Of a stretch of 64,000 nt of DNA, positions 37,001 through 48,262 are shown in pieces; positions within the stretch are counted from its first letter, which is position 1, and each line of letters starts with the position of its first letter. The notes beneath the pieces are model-generated. The model was not told where the DNA came from and did not search any database. It worked only from the letters and a program-made list of their open reading frames with translations. This DNA comes from Motacilla alba alba (taxonomy: Eukaryota; Chordata; Aves; Passeriformes; Motacillidae): the NCBI RefSeq assembly GCF_015832195.1, contig NC_052016.1:31207129-31271128 (forward strand), written 5' to 3'. The position numbers were made by a program, and so were the translations under genes.

Positions 37001-37428
37001 CTTTGTGCCAGTGGTGCTGGTATGAGTTGTCAGCAAATCTGGATTAAGGACCTCAGGACTTTAAGGCTTAGGTCCCTGCAAAGGGCCAGGTGGTTACAGG
37101 GGAACTCTTTATTGCTTGGATGGGTCTCTTTAGCTCTGATGTTACCCAACATTGCTTCTTCCTTAGGTACCACGATGATTTTGGTCCTTTGCTGGAAGGA
37201 TGCAGCTGTTACTGCTGTCAGAGGCACACTCGTGCCTACGTCCATCACCTCCTGGTGACCAATGAGCTGCTGGCTGGTGTCCTGCTCATGATGCACAACT
37301 TCCAGCACTACTTTGGTTTCTTCAGTGCCATTCGGGATGCCTTGAGGGACAGTAAACTGGACCAACTCAAGGAGCTTGTCTTCAGGCAGGCACTGCAAGG
37401 CCCGGCAAGTGCCACACTGAGACAGTGA
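24868..37428 (+). CDS. QTRT2: QTRT2, queuine tRNA-ribosyltransferase accessory subunit 2, 8 exons
   Basis: Exons are 24868-25064, 26479-26534, 27785-27861, 30541-30750, 31696-31895, 34402-34553, 36006-36123 and 37167-37428. Phases close to 1272 nt and 423 residues (human 415). The protein is the non-catalytic partner of QTRT1. The heterodimer exchanges guanine 34 for queuine in tRNAs for Asp, Asn, His and Tyr, and the human complex associates with the outer mitochondrial membrane. Recognisable family segments include [63 protein letters not shown] and [15 protein letters not shown]. The zinc site is intact: C349, C351, C354 (CSCYCC) and H380 (LLMMHNF). It shares its promoter region with CCDC191 and points toward DRD3. 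Introns hold three CR1 ends and one antisense solo LTR. Confidence 0.97.
25279..25618 (+). mobile_element. CR1 fragment in QTRT2 intron 1
   Basis: CR1 phrases are GTGCTGCATCCAGCACTGGA, TCAGAGGGCTGGAGCA, GTTCAGCCTGGAGAAGAGAA and TGGACCAGGTTGCCCAGAGA. It is truncated at both ends and abuts the target-site duplication of the next LTR. Same orientation as QTRT2. Confidence 0.85.
25625..26029 (-). mobile_element. Solo LTR (class II ERV by 6-bp duplication), 405 bp
   Basis: A perfect 6-bp target-site duplication GTACTC flanks it (25619-25624 and 26030-26035). On the minus strand it runs TGTTGTGATGCAC to GGGTTCCTTCA. It contains a TATAAA box (25835-25830) and, about 75 bp downstream, AATAAA (25756-25751), the U3-R-U5 order expected of a retroviral LTR. 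No internal sequence remains. It lies in QTRT2 intron 1, antisense to the gene. A 6-bp duplication fits ERVK-like elements. Confidence 0.93.
26479..26534 (+). CDS. QTRT2: QTRT2 exon 2
   Basis: A 56-bp exon between attgcag and gtaaag, encoding [18 protein letters not shown]. It matches the human EHHEVLTEYKEGVGKFIG region. It is too short to stand out as an open frame alone. Confidence 0.94.
27205..27350 (+). mobile_element. CR1 3' end in QTRT2 intron 2
   Basis: CR1 3' UTR phrases are CCATCCCTGGAAATGTTCAA, GGCCAGGTTGGATAGGGCTT and CCATTCTATGATTCTA at the end. It lies about 435 bp upstream of exon 3, in the sense orientation. Confidence 0.9.
27785..27861 (+). CDS. QTRT2: QTRT2 exon 3
   Basis: Acceptor cttttcag|GTATGCC, donor AACAAG|gtacag. 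It encodes [18 protein letters not shown] and PSGYNTNK, highly conserved with human. Exit phase 0. Confidence 0.96.
30541..30750 (+). CDS. QTRT2: QTRT2 exon 4
   Basis: Acceptor ctgtacag|ACGGTC, donor TCACCG|gtaagg. 70 codons ([20 protein letters not shown] through [11 protein letters not shown]), part of the TIM-barrel TGT domain. Phase 0 both sides. Confidence 0.97.
31696..31895 (+). CDS. QTRT2: QTRT2 exon 5
   Basis: Acceptor gggacag|GAACTAC, donor CCAAG|gtaagt. It encodes [20 protein letters not shown] and [13 protein letters not shown], ending AELPEDKP, matching the TGT-domain core of human QTRT2. Confidence 0.97.
34402..34553 (+). CDS. QTRT2: QTRT2 exon 6
   Basis: Acceptor ttctacag|AATCATT, donor ACAG|gtaggc. 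It encodes [20 protein letters not shown] and [14 protein letters not shown]. Exit phase 1. Confidence 0.97.
36006..36123 (+). CDS. QTRT2: QTRT2 exon 7
   Basis: Acceptor tttaatcag|TTTTAAC. It encodes the variable acidic linker ([20 protein letters not shown]) and FEISLKDK. The donor is AA|gtacgt rather than the adjacent gtgagt 4 nt later, because only the former keeps the AAG-TAC junction in frame. Confidence 0.92.
36925..36990 (+). mobile_element. CR1 3' tail fragment in QTRT2 intron 7
   Basis: A short degraded tail, CTTTAAGGTCCCTTCCAACC followed by CAAACCACCTCTGAT, characteristic of CR1 3' ends. Confidence 0.75.
37167..37428 (+). CDS. QTRT2: QTRT2 exon 8 (terminal, zinc site)
   Basis: Acceptor ttccttag|GTACCAC. 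It encodes [20 protein letters not shown] and [20 protein letters not shown] to TGA at 37426-37428. It holds all four predicted zinc ligands. Confidence 0.97.
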
Positions 37429-38475
37429 GCTCAGAGAGGACAAAGGAGGCTGCAGGCTGCATCCTCATCCAGTGGGACTGTATCACCTGGGGCTGTCAAT
37501 AGTAAAATGCCTTTAAAATGCCTTTTTTTCCTCCCTGGAGGGACCTGAAGGAGACGTTTGAAGGAGATCTCACTTCCTGGTGGGGAAGGATGATCTCGTT
37601 CAAACGCCTCTTTTGTTTAATTGGCTTGGTGCATTCTTGGTGGCTGGAAGAGCCTGGATAGTTCACCAGTAAGAGCAGTATGGATGGGTTTGTTTTCAGA
37701 TACTCACTGTTGATTTCTCATGTGCAAGGACAGAGTAATTGAACTTGTGATTGAGGATAAAGCAGGGCATATACTTAATCCAGCTGCCTGGAGACTCAGC
37801 AGCTGCTTGGGACTCTTGTTCCATACCCAAGAGTAATTATTTTTCTAGAAAAACCTAGTGGTGTCTTAGTCTCTCATCACGTATCCCCTTAGTAAGAAAT
37901 CCCACCTCAGTCTTAACTTACTGTCCTTGTAGCCATTGCCAGTATCTGTGTCCCTGGAAAGAACTGACTGGAAGTGCTGCTGTGTCCAGTGGCACAAGGG
38001 ACTATGTGTGTACTTCTCTCTCAGGCCACCTGCAGTGAAGAATGTTCTCTGGGCCTGGAAGAAGTCTGCCACCTCAGCCTGGCCTTGAACATCCCTGCCT
38101 CAGGGGTCCCATTCAGTAACATTAGAGCCAGACAGAAAAGAAAGTGTTTAATCCATGTCCTGCTGTAGGGCTTTTTTTCTTAACTTCTCGTGTTAGCGCG
38201 TGGGTGACAATGTCTATACCATTCTTTCCAGCCACCCTAGCACTGGTCACAGAGCAGGCTACACAAATGTCGCTGTGAGATGGAGCTATGGAGGGGAAGT
38301 GTCATAGGAAAGGACTTGGAGAAAACATTCTGGTGGGTCCTTGTTTTAGAATATGACTTAATTGTGTTACATTCCTCTTATCCAGTTGGGTTTTTTTTTA
38401 CTGCCCTGTACTGTGGAATCATGGATTTAATTGTTTTATATTTCAAAGCAACAATAAAATACATGTATTATTTGT
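37429..38475 (+). other. QTRT2: QTRT2 3' UTR
   Basis: From the stop codon to the predicted cleavage site there is no further open frame of note. The first clear plus-strand AATAAA downstream is at 38453-38458, followed by a T/GT-rich stretch. Confidence 0.75.
38453..38458 (+). terminator. QTRT2 polyadenylation signal AATAAA
   Basis: AATAAA sits about 1.02 kb after the QTRT2 stop, with a GT/T-rich downstream element (TTATTTGTTTCACTGG) about 10 nt further on. Confidence 0.8.
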
Positions 38476-38479
38476 TTCA

Positions 38480-41400
38480 CTGGCTCCTCAATGTGTGACA
38501 GAGGTGGTGTACCAAAGAGTTTGAACTCAAGAAGATACCTCCTGAAACTTGACCTAGCAGCCTGATGGAGGACATTATCTAGGAGTATCCTGTCATGAAG
38601 CAGGTTTCCAAGTAATTTGCTTCAAAAGAATGTCATAATAGACTTGAGAGCGTTGAATACAGCTGCCTGTCCTTCACCCCATAAGAGGTAACTTCTCCCC
38701 ATAAGAAGAGGTAAGGTAACTACTACCTTAATTAGGCTTGAAAAAATACTACACTTCATGGCCTTAAAGCCATTAAGGATTAATCTGTAGTTTGCTCTTC
38801 ACAATTTCTGCAATATTTTAAGATTTTAATACCTCCCATCAGAATGACTTTACCAAAGAGTATAAGGGGTTTTTAGTTTCCCTGTCTCTTTGGGCAGCTA
38901 CACAACGTTGTCATAGTCCTTTTTACCGTTCCAGCCTTACTCACTCTGTTGCACTAACGACACTTCTGTTCCACAGAATCCTAAAGAAATGGTGCAAATA
39001 CTGTTCTTCTGTTGTCTTCAGACAGATTACAGAGAATGATTCAGTCACAGAAACGACATAAAATACAGAATTAGTGTCCTCACTCCAGGTAGTATTTTGT
39101 GGTTAAAATTGATGCAGCACTGGGAAACTTGGATATGGTGTCCTGGGTATACAGTGTGAGGTAGAAGGTCTGCCTAACTTAAAGGGCAGGAATTCTAATG
39201 GAACAAAAATGGTTTATGTTTCTTTCAAGAGGAATGCAGTGGTAGTGCATGGGACCTTGCAATGCTTGTTTCTGCAGTGCCTGTTTTCTACAATGTTTCA
39301 AGTGCCTGTGCAGAATCTTTTGGCGGGGGACAGGTTTTGAAACCTCTCATTCACCGACACTCCTGTATCAACATACTGAATCACGGAAATGCCTGAGTCA
39401 GCCCAGCACTTGGGCACCAGGATGGTTGTGTCTAACAGATCAGTCATGGATGCTCTGTGATGACACACGGGACGAGGGGTGCAGGTGGTTGTGTCCTCCT
39501 CACATTTCCTGCATACTTCTTAGGTTGGTAACCTTACTGCTAGTTTTGGAATTGCTGTTCTATACCTTTTGGGAGCTACTTGTGATCACTCAGTTTCCCC
39601 ATCCTGCCCCACTTCTGTGAATCATTTGGATTTGTTAATTTTTCTTTATCTCCCAGCCTGGATGTCCTCAGGAGATGGAAATAGCTGTACTGGGATCTTA
39701 GTGGCCTGCTAAGCTAAGTGCCAGTAACATGCTATTCTCAATAAACCTTCTCTTCTGGCTTTCCAGTCCTTCCATACTGCTGTGTTATGTTTTTTTTCCC
39801 AGTACTACACATTAGGCTTTCCTGTTACAGTTCTTGGGTTAGCTTTTATGTGTGTGCACCTGTGTACCACGGCTGCACAAAGTAAACTGTTTTATACTGG
39901 GCAGAATTTGACCAGCTACATCATTCAGTATCTAACAAACGCAAACATCACTAACTCTGAAACCATCTTGATGTGTTGTATGTATACAACTTCTCAACAT
40001 ATCAGTCCTCTTAGTTCACACTGTAAAAAATCAGCAACATTTTTCATGCTAACTTGGAAAGTTTTAAAATTTATTTCCAGGCAGAGATCTTAATTTCTTT
40101 CAAAACCAGAATTCTTGCCCTAATATGGGGATGAAAACTGCATGAAGAAAGCTAAACTTTCCATGGAGAAGTGAAAATTGAAATTAATAAGGAGTGGAAA
40201 AATGTCTGTGCTAAATTAACTTCACTAAGCACAGAAGACTGCAAAAACATCCTTGACTGCCATCCATCCCCAAAGGGCAGAATATAAAAGAGCAGAACAG
40301 AATACAAAAGAGATCGTGTGTTAAAAAAATATTAGGCCTTTGAATATCTTTTCCTTAGCAACCTTTAGTGTAATCTTCCCCTTAATAAAGCAAAACCTTT
40401 CACGCTGATGAGAATAACTGTCAGGGCCTCATATTAAGGCCTATGTCTTTCTGACCACTTCATCAGTATTCTGCTCAGTAACTTCCTCCTTCCAGAGCTA
40501 TTTTAATGTAGCATTTTCAAAGGTATGCTTTGAAGTGTATTAAGAAAAAAAAATCAAATTGTCTTATTACAAAAAAGTCTTCTTTCCCTCAGGATTGTAA
40601 TTTCTCCCCCTGCCACTGTTTATCCACCCCATCCTGTAAATCACTGGGACAGAGTCCAAGACACACACAGTGTACATCCAGCCTTCTCTTGACAGTTTCT
40701 AGGTCTGCTCCTCTATGGCTCTGCAGGATCACAGGAGCTGTCCAAGACTGGAAATGTTCCAGCAGGGTGTTCAATTTATTTCTACATCTATAAGGTCCAG
40801 CGGGTTTTCAGATCATGGGATTTTTGTGCATAGAAAATTTAGTTCCAAGTGTGTTTCAGAGGTGCTTTTAAGCATTGAGTAGCTTTATTTTTTCTTCATC
40901 CCAAACCCTGTTGGTTTTTGATTCGCAACCTGAGGTGGCAGACAAAGGGCTCCAATAAAATGTTTAAACCGTTCTCTCAGTAATGTCAGAGCTGTTTCCT
41001 CTGTGATGTGGAAGGCAAGCATGAAACAGATGGTGGTGCAGGCCAGTTTAATGGTTTATTTGTAGTACTCTGGAGTGATCTACATAATTCGCTAGGGACC
41101 TCATCTTTTTCTGGTAATGTAGCACTCCTTAAAGATGTTCAAGCACATTACCATCCTTTCTTATGCACATTCTGTAGGCAAAATAGGACTTCTCAAACAA
41201 AAAGAGAATTAATTTAAGTCACTTCAAGAAGTTGGATCTAGACTGGTAAAATTGGTCCTGGCACAAAAATGGTGCAGCAAAATGTTCTTGCTTCCCTGTT
41301 GATGTTGCTAATGTGAACGGTGTCTGTCACAGTACACGGTCTCCTCCCTGGGAAGATATTGACTTGGAAAAGCAACTCCTTTCCTGCCTCACAATGAGAT

Positions 41401-44400
41401 GATTATGAACTGCTTGGTTAAGTCTACATCTGTTGTCTGTATGTTTCAATTACATTAGTCATGTGAAGGTCCAACACAGTGGGATGCTCTGTCATGCTGA
41501 CAGAGCTCCTTCAGCTCCTGGCCTTGCTTACTGCCCATCATTACAAAATCTTTGGAGAAAGCCTGCTCTGTTCTCAGCTATTTGTGTATATGGACATCTT
41601 GCAGAGCTCTTCGTGAAGCAGTTTTGGATGAGAAGGGGTTAGGTGGTTAACCAGGATTATTTCAAGCTTCTAAAGCCTGAAAATCTAGGAATCTGTTTAG
41701 TGAGGACCAAAGGTAAAATAATTATAAATAAAGGCATTTGGATCTGCCAGACAGCTCAGGATTAACCAGCCTTCTGTCTTCCCTATGCTTCTGCTACTGT
41801 GTAAAGCATTTCCCTGCTCAAGGGAGAGGCCAGTGCACTGGGAGAGGCAATGACAGTGGTTCATACCAGAGGCTCTGCAGGACAAGATGTATCTTACTTC
41901 CCATACACAGAGTTGATTGATTTGCAGGGTGCTGATCGAGAAAAGACCAAAAAACTATGGCCCTTATATGCAATGGCCCAGTGCAGACTTTCACAAAGAA
42001 AGGAGAGTTCCAAGGTCCTTTGGCCAGAGTTCCTGGACCCATTGCTGTGCTCTATGTGTGACACCTTATGCTCTTGAGCTAGCTGCCTTTCTGAGCTGGT
42101 GGATGTGTTGCAATGCATGACAAGAAGGTGGCTTTGTAGAAATGCTTTGTGCTGACTGCTCCCTCCTTCCACAGGAGAACATCTGGTTTGCCTTTTGATG
42201 AGGTAATCAGGGGAGGTATTGATGCAGCCAGCATCTTGCAGGAAGTCAGCAGAGGCTACAAATCTGTCTTGAGCTTTTTTATACTGCCCTTGCTGGGCCA
42301 GAATGGAACCATCTACAAAATAATGCCAACATCAGTGGTACTATGTGCTGAAAAACCGCTAAAGAAACCAGCCCTCAGGAAAGCCAGATGCTTTCCTCAG
42401 ACAAAGCTGAGGGAACTGGGATGAGAGAACAGACTGGCAGGAAGCCGAAGCCTTTAAAGAGATGCAGCCTCTTCAAGAAAGGAACAGGAGATGGAGCATC
42501 TGGGAGGAAGGAACATAGGCAAACAGGATGATTAGGATTTGGCAAGGCAAGCAAAAAAAAGGAGTGGGAGCTGTGCAGTATGTCCGTGGGTAGCAATGCC
42601 AACATCAAGTTGCAAAAGCCACTGGCACGTGCCTTTTTCCATGCCTTGTTTAGTGCACATCTTGAGGAGGAAGAAGCACTCTGTTGTGGTTCAGGGAAGT
42701 CAGCAATGGCTGCAAAAAGGCAAAAGGCCACAGAGTAATGCTAGTAGCCTTCAGAGCTGAGGCTGACAGAGGTACTTAGTGCTGGACTCAACTCTGGTAC
42801 CTGGCTCCCCTGTTGCCCACAGCCAGTGCCATCACCAATATTCAAGGGAGTCCTGTAGCATCAACCCTCTGCTCACGTCCCTTGACCTCACCCCCACAGA
42901 GACACAGAAGTGCTGCTGCCTCTCACCTGAGGCAGAGCAAGGTGAGCAGTCCACCAGTACCACAGCCCTTCTGCCATGACATGGAATGGCAGAAAGAAAT
43001 GTGATTCCCTCAGTATTTGTGCTTCTGTCTGGTGAAAAGTTGTCTTTATTTGGGCTATTCAATTTGCCATGCTCACAGCTGTGCAGTAAAACTTATTAAA
43101 ACTGACAGGAGTCCCCAGGGCAGGAAGCCAGAAAGGTCTTCCCCACATCACCAAAGATAAAACAAGCCCGATGCTTGTTTCACTGAGATGCTTAAATCAT
43201 TATACTGAAATTAATTTTTAATTATGTTCATTTTCTTCTTTGGCCCCAGGGATTTTCTTTGCCTCACATTTCCAGAGGCATTCAGGGATGACACCAGTGT
43301 CTGGTAGGAAGAGATTCACTCCCAGAATCACGAAGGAAGCTCAGGAGAATTCCTGGCCTGGGCCTCAGAGAAAATGTATCCCTTTTGAAGAAAGGTGTGG
43401 TTGGCATCAGAGCTGGTAGGCTCCTGATCTGACACTTGAGGCAGTAAGGAGCCAAGGAAAGGTGGCATGAGTGATGTCAGGAAGGCATAACAAGAAAGGT
43501 CACTGTTATGTCTTAAGATTGACTATCTGGGGAGTAACAGAGAATAACTGGATCAGGAGATTGAAAGGCAGCATTTGTCTGGGATGCATCTTCTACATCC
43601 TGTTCAATGTCATTCAGCAAGAGGTACATAGCAGCTGATGCTGACTTTGAAGAAGTATAGTTTTGAATCCCTTATACCTTGAAATTCCTGCAGTCTTGTG
43701 AGCCTTCCTTTGCTCATAAGGCAGAAGGTCAGGTGGCAAAATACTGCCAGGAGATGACGTTGTTATGTCATAAGAATTAATTATTATCATTAGATAAGGA
43801 AAAACTCACTTCAGTGGCTCATTCAAAGGTTCATGCAGATTTGGGATACTTGCATTGGTTAGAGAAAGAACTGATGAGCCCATTCTTCTTAGATGAGCCA
43901 GGTGTATTTGCAGGTGTATTTGACAGCCAGGATCTGTCACTTTGTGACCAAATCATCACACACTTAGCTGAAACTAATCAGATTGCTACTGCTGTCCTCT
44001 GGGTTGTCCACAATTCCTCTTTGTAGTTTTCCGAGTGTCACCATATCAGCAGCCTGCAGGCTGTTGATCCTGCCTTGAAATGCTGGCATTGATTAGACGT
44101 TCTTCGGAAAATATCAGAAACAGCAATAAGTTGCAGCCAAGCTCTGTCTTTCAGGGGAGCTGCCATCCTGAGCAGGTTGTGCTGGCCCCAGCTGGGACCA
44201 GAGAACCCCCTGCCACTCCAATCCCCCTCAGAGAAGCAGACTCCAGGTGCACTCCCTTCTCTTCCAAGGGAGAAGCTCCCTGTGCTTAGCCCCACAGTGG
44301 AGTCCAGCTAAGCTTAGCTGAGTATCTGGCCCGGCCAGGCCAGCCCCTAAGAGACCTAAGGAGGGTTACCTGGAGAAGTGAAATTTTTCTGCAAGGCTTT

Positions 44401-47400
44401 GCTTTGTCCTTGTAGTTTGGCAAATGTGGATTTTAATATCTGCAGCTGGGACTGTTAAAACAACATGTCCAACAGCTGCTGCAAGGTACTGCAGAATACT
44501 CACTGAGCAGTGTCACCTGCAGACCATTGGTCTTTGATGGCAGGTGAAACCTACCTCCTCCATAAATTCCTTGCCTTTCCAGGAATCTGCTTTTTTCTCA
44601 TGAAACATTGTTTTATCTTCCGCCCCGTGGACCTTTGCACTCTTCTGCTTAAAGATTTTTGCATGATCTGGTGCCTGTTGTGCCTCTGACAAGGTAGAGT
44701 GTTTTATGGTTTCTTTGTATTTTGCAGTGTAAAATTCAGTAACTTTTGGGTTTAACTCTGGGTGGCTTCAGTTCAGTGTCTGGTAGCATTTAGGATTTTA
44801 GTAACTTGGGTAACCCGTGTTTTTGGTCCTAGACCCAAAGTTTAACACTTGCAACACTTGGCACACCTGTCACAAATGGGGAGCCCCAAGTGGAATAGCA
44901 GACTGTGGGATATGTGGGCTCAGTGGCTCATTCATCTGAGTTCCTGCAGCTGAGCCACAGCCCATGGCTCTGTGAGCTGGCGGATGCAGGGGATAAACGG
45001 TGTTTTTCAGTCCATTTCTCAGGTGCGCTGTAAATGAGTCTAGACAGGCAGCACTTGGATGGCTGCCTTGTACCTTGTAGGGGAGCAGGGCTGATCTTCC
45101 CAGTGTGTGTTGCCAGCTCTCGTTCATCTCCAAAGGGTCTTAACTCTCCTCAGCCGCGGTGGAGCTGCGTCCTGGCTGTTCTCTCGTTTACAAATGTCTT
45201 CCAGCACAGGGGACCTGAGGTGCTCCATTGCAGCTGCCTGGTGGGGCAGGAGGGAGGTGAGCACACCCTGCAGGGCCCCATGCTGCATCTGTACGTCTGC
45301 CCAGCCCTGATGCCACAGCCACCTGTGGCTGCCTCCGAGCTCCCTCCGAGGTGGTTTCTGCATTATCCAAAGGCTCTTCTAATGCGAATATCAGCATGTA
45401 AATGAGTCCTCACAGAACGCAGAGCACAGCGTCACAGCTCACCTCTCCCAGACAGTTGTGGAGTCAGGGAAAACAAAACACCAAGGAGGAAAATGTAGAA
45501 AATTAAGCTTAGTAGGAGACATTGAGCACCTGGAAAAGGGGAATGCAGATTACTCTGCTGTAAATAACGAGTGAAGGTGTGTCTTGGAGGGGTCCTCAGC
45601 AATCTCTCTGGCTTGCTAGAGAGGGTGGAGAGGCATCAACTGCTTGTGCCTTTAATTGCTTCTGTTCCTTGGCATTTTCTATGGGATCACCTATGTTCAT
45701 ATTGACAGAGGAAAACTGGGCATGGTGCTCAAGCAGCACTTGAGGGAGGAGGAGACAGAGATTGTTTTGGTTCCAAGTTGAGTTTTTGTAATTGTGTGAG
45801 GGTTTTGTGCTGTCCTTTTTTTTTTTTTTTTAATTTCTTTTGTCCCTAGTCAGTTATGTGATCTGGTAGTTCAGATCTTAGTAAAGAAAGGACCATATGT
45901 TTAGAAACAGAATTTTCCCCATCCCTTATAGCTGTGTGGACACCAAAATGCTGCTTAGTTTTCTGCCACACCTCCTGTTCTTACCTCTATCCTGAATCAT
46001 CCTGGGGATCACTCCTTGAAGAACTGGTTCAAATTCAAGTAAGATCAAACTGATCCCTGAGAGATGCTAGGCCAGGTCTTGAATTGGACCTAGTCATCCT
46101 TTAAAAGATCTTTATTTTCATTTCCTTCTTTCTGACAATTGTTATATAAAGCAACTGGACTGGTGATCTCTGTTATGAAGCATCTTAATCAGAATTACTT
46201 GAGTGACAATCTGTCCATGAGTTGCTTCACTCGATTCATACCTCCTCCATCCTGTGTGCTGAGTGCCTCCCATGCTATCCAGCATCTTTGAGCAGATGGA
46301 GTAACACTACTGCATGTCTGCCTGGCGTAGCTGGGAAACTAAGTGACTGTATTTCCAGAATTCATCTGCTGGAAGTGCTTAAAGCAGCCTTTGATTTCTT
46401 TCCCAAGGAAAATGCAAGTAATAATAAAGACTTCTTGCAGGTGTCCAGGTGGATGATAATTTTTTACAGGGAAAGTGTTAAGAGGGCTACAGATGACAAA
46501 AGGCTTATGGAAGGAGGTACATTAATCACAAAGATACCAAAACTTCCAATTACACTTGTGTTTTATTGCGTTAAGGCAGTTACAATGCAGTATGGAGGGC
46601 ACCTGCCCAGGCAAATGACACATGCTCTCCACAAGATCCTCTTCCCAAAACCCAGACAAACCAAAGCAGCAACTAGAGCTCTGGTACGTGCTCTGGAGGC
46701 AGAGAACTATGGCTTTGGCTTCATATTAGGAACGAAAGGAAGCCCTTACCAGATGGAGAAGCTGTGGCATGGACACAGGCAGGAGCAGCACACAGAGTTA
46801 TGCCCAAAGCTATCAAACGAGCATGGCTGACAGCACAACTAAGCCAAGTCCTAGCAGTGAGAGCTGAAGCCTCTGATCCAGTACAGCAAGGGAGCAAAAT
46901 GGGAGAACCAAGCTGAGGCTCTCTGGCCCATGCCAGGTTTGTCTATATGAGGGGAAGAGCATTAGAATGCTCTGACACGAGACCAGGTTACAGTACATCA
47001 GAACTTGTCTGGTTTTTTCATCCAGGAAATACTGGAGATGGCTTTGTGAAATACTGCTAGGAAAGGAGACCATGGCCAGGCTGTATTTGGCCAGCTCCTG
47101 GATGCTGGGATATACAGATGCCATATGTGATGACAAGAGTATTGGAAAGGGGTGTCAGGGAGAGTCCTGGGGCAGATCCCAAGGCAAACATCCCTTCTTA
47201 CTGGGATGAATGTTGTGAAACAGCCCTCCCCCAGGTATGGGCTGTAACTGGAGTTATTGTAGCAGCCAGGTGGTACAAAACCCCAAATCTAGCAGTGCTC
47301 CTGTCAGGACAGGAGCACATGTGAACACTGGTTCCAAGGAGATCAAGTGAACAAGTTTTGAGACAGGGTGCATGCAAACAGCTGAAAAAACAGGTTTGAA

Positions 47401-48065
47401 TCTACGGCAGCTAACAAGAGCCTTGTTCTCTTGGTGGACCCAGTAGATCACTGGGGTGTGTGGTAGTTAAGTAGTGGCCAATCTATTACTGGTCCTTGGG
47501 TCAGGAGGAGAGGGGACCCTACCAGAGGGAGAGCAGCCACCTCTCTACCTTGCAAGGAACAGTAAAATACAAGCTGGCAGCACAAGGGAAGATTTCATTT
47601 GCAACTAGGGCGATTTTCTTAAGCACTTAGACTGACCCAGTTTTACAGGCAAACCTTTTGATGGAAACAACAGGAAAATTATTTCTCCATCAGTGCTCCT
47701 TTTCTAAGTTTCCTTGTCCAATTTTCACTCTTGGCTCCTGACTGAAGAGATCAGGATCCTTATCAAAGAAGTCAAGTTCTGTCCTCTTACTAGGGCTGCT
47801 GTGTGCCTTCTGCAGGCTGAGATTCCAGCTGTGCGAGGGCAAATGCATTTCCAGCATGCAGGCAGCAGAGATGAGGGATGCCATCTACGTTTGGGTCGCA
47901 TGTGCCCTACAAGCCTGTCAGCTCCCAGGAGTGATGCACTGTGGTGGCTGATGTGCTGCACACCCAAGGCTGTGTCCAGCACTGAGGGACTCACTGGCTC
48001 GTCCCTGTCTTCTTCTCCTCCCAGGGGGCTGTTGCAGATCCGTGCAGCCCGCTGTGGCCCCACAG
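38480..48065. other. Intergenic between convergent QTRT2 and DRD3
   Basis: About 9.6 kb with no recognised gene, tRNA or complete mobile element. The only long open frame is 46222-46830 on the plus strand (see findings). A minus-strand AATAAA at 46567-46562 could be a distal DRD3 polyadenylation signal, which would place 46.5-48.06 kb in the DRD3 3' UTR; this is unproven. Confidence 0.6.
46222..46830 (+). other. Unidentified 202-codon open frame
   Basis: The frame is open for about 610 bp. At its 5' end the initiator is TTG, not ATG; the first internal ATG is at the MIIFYRESVKRATDD segment. Other segments are LLEVLKAAFDFFPKENASNN and RALVRALEAENYGFGFILGT. I recognise no family, splice signals or promoter. 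It may be chance, or a decayed retroelement or retrocopy. Confidence 0.25.
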
Positions 48066-48262
48066 TCAGCAGCACAGCATCTTGAGGAAGGCTTTGCGGA
48101 AGTCAGTGTTGAAGGTTGTGTAGATGATGGGGTTGAGGGCACTGTTGACGTACCCGAGCCAGGTGCTGGCACTGTAAAGCCCTGGAGGCACGTGGCAGGA
48201 TGGGCAGTGGGCATTGAGGATGTGAATCAAGAAGAAGGGCAGCCAGCAGACAATGAATGCCC
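48066..48262 (-). CDS. DRD3: DRD3 coding exon 6 (terminal)
   Basis: Acceptor aacccag|GGGCATTC. It encodes [19 protein letters not shown] (TM6), [15 protein letters not shown] (TM7) and [11 protein letters not shown] to TGA at 48068-48066. Confidence 0.98.

Noticed and set aside
44300..44870. Possible further LTR ending near AGTTTAACACTTGCAACA
   Set aside because: The end resembles an LTR terminus, but I found no matching 5' TG end or target-site duplication, so it is not called.
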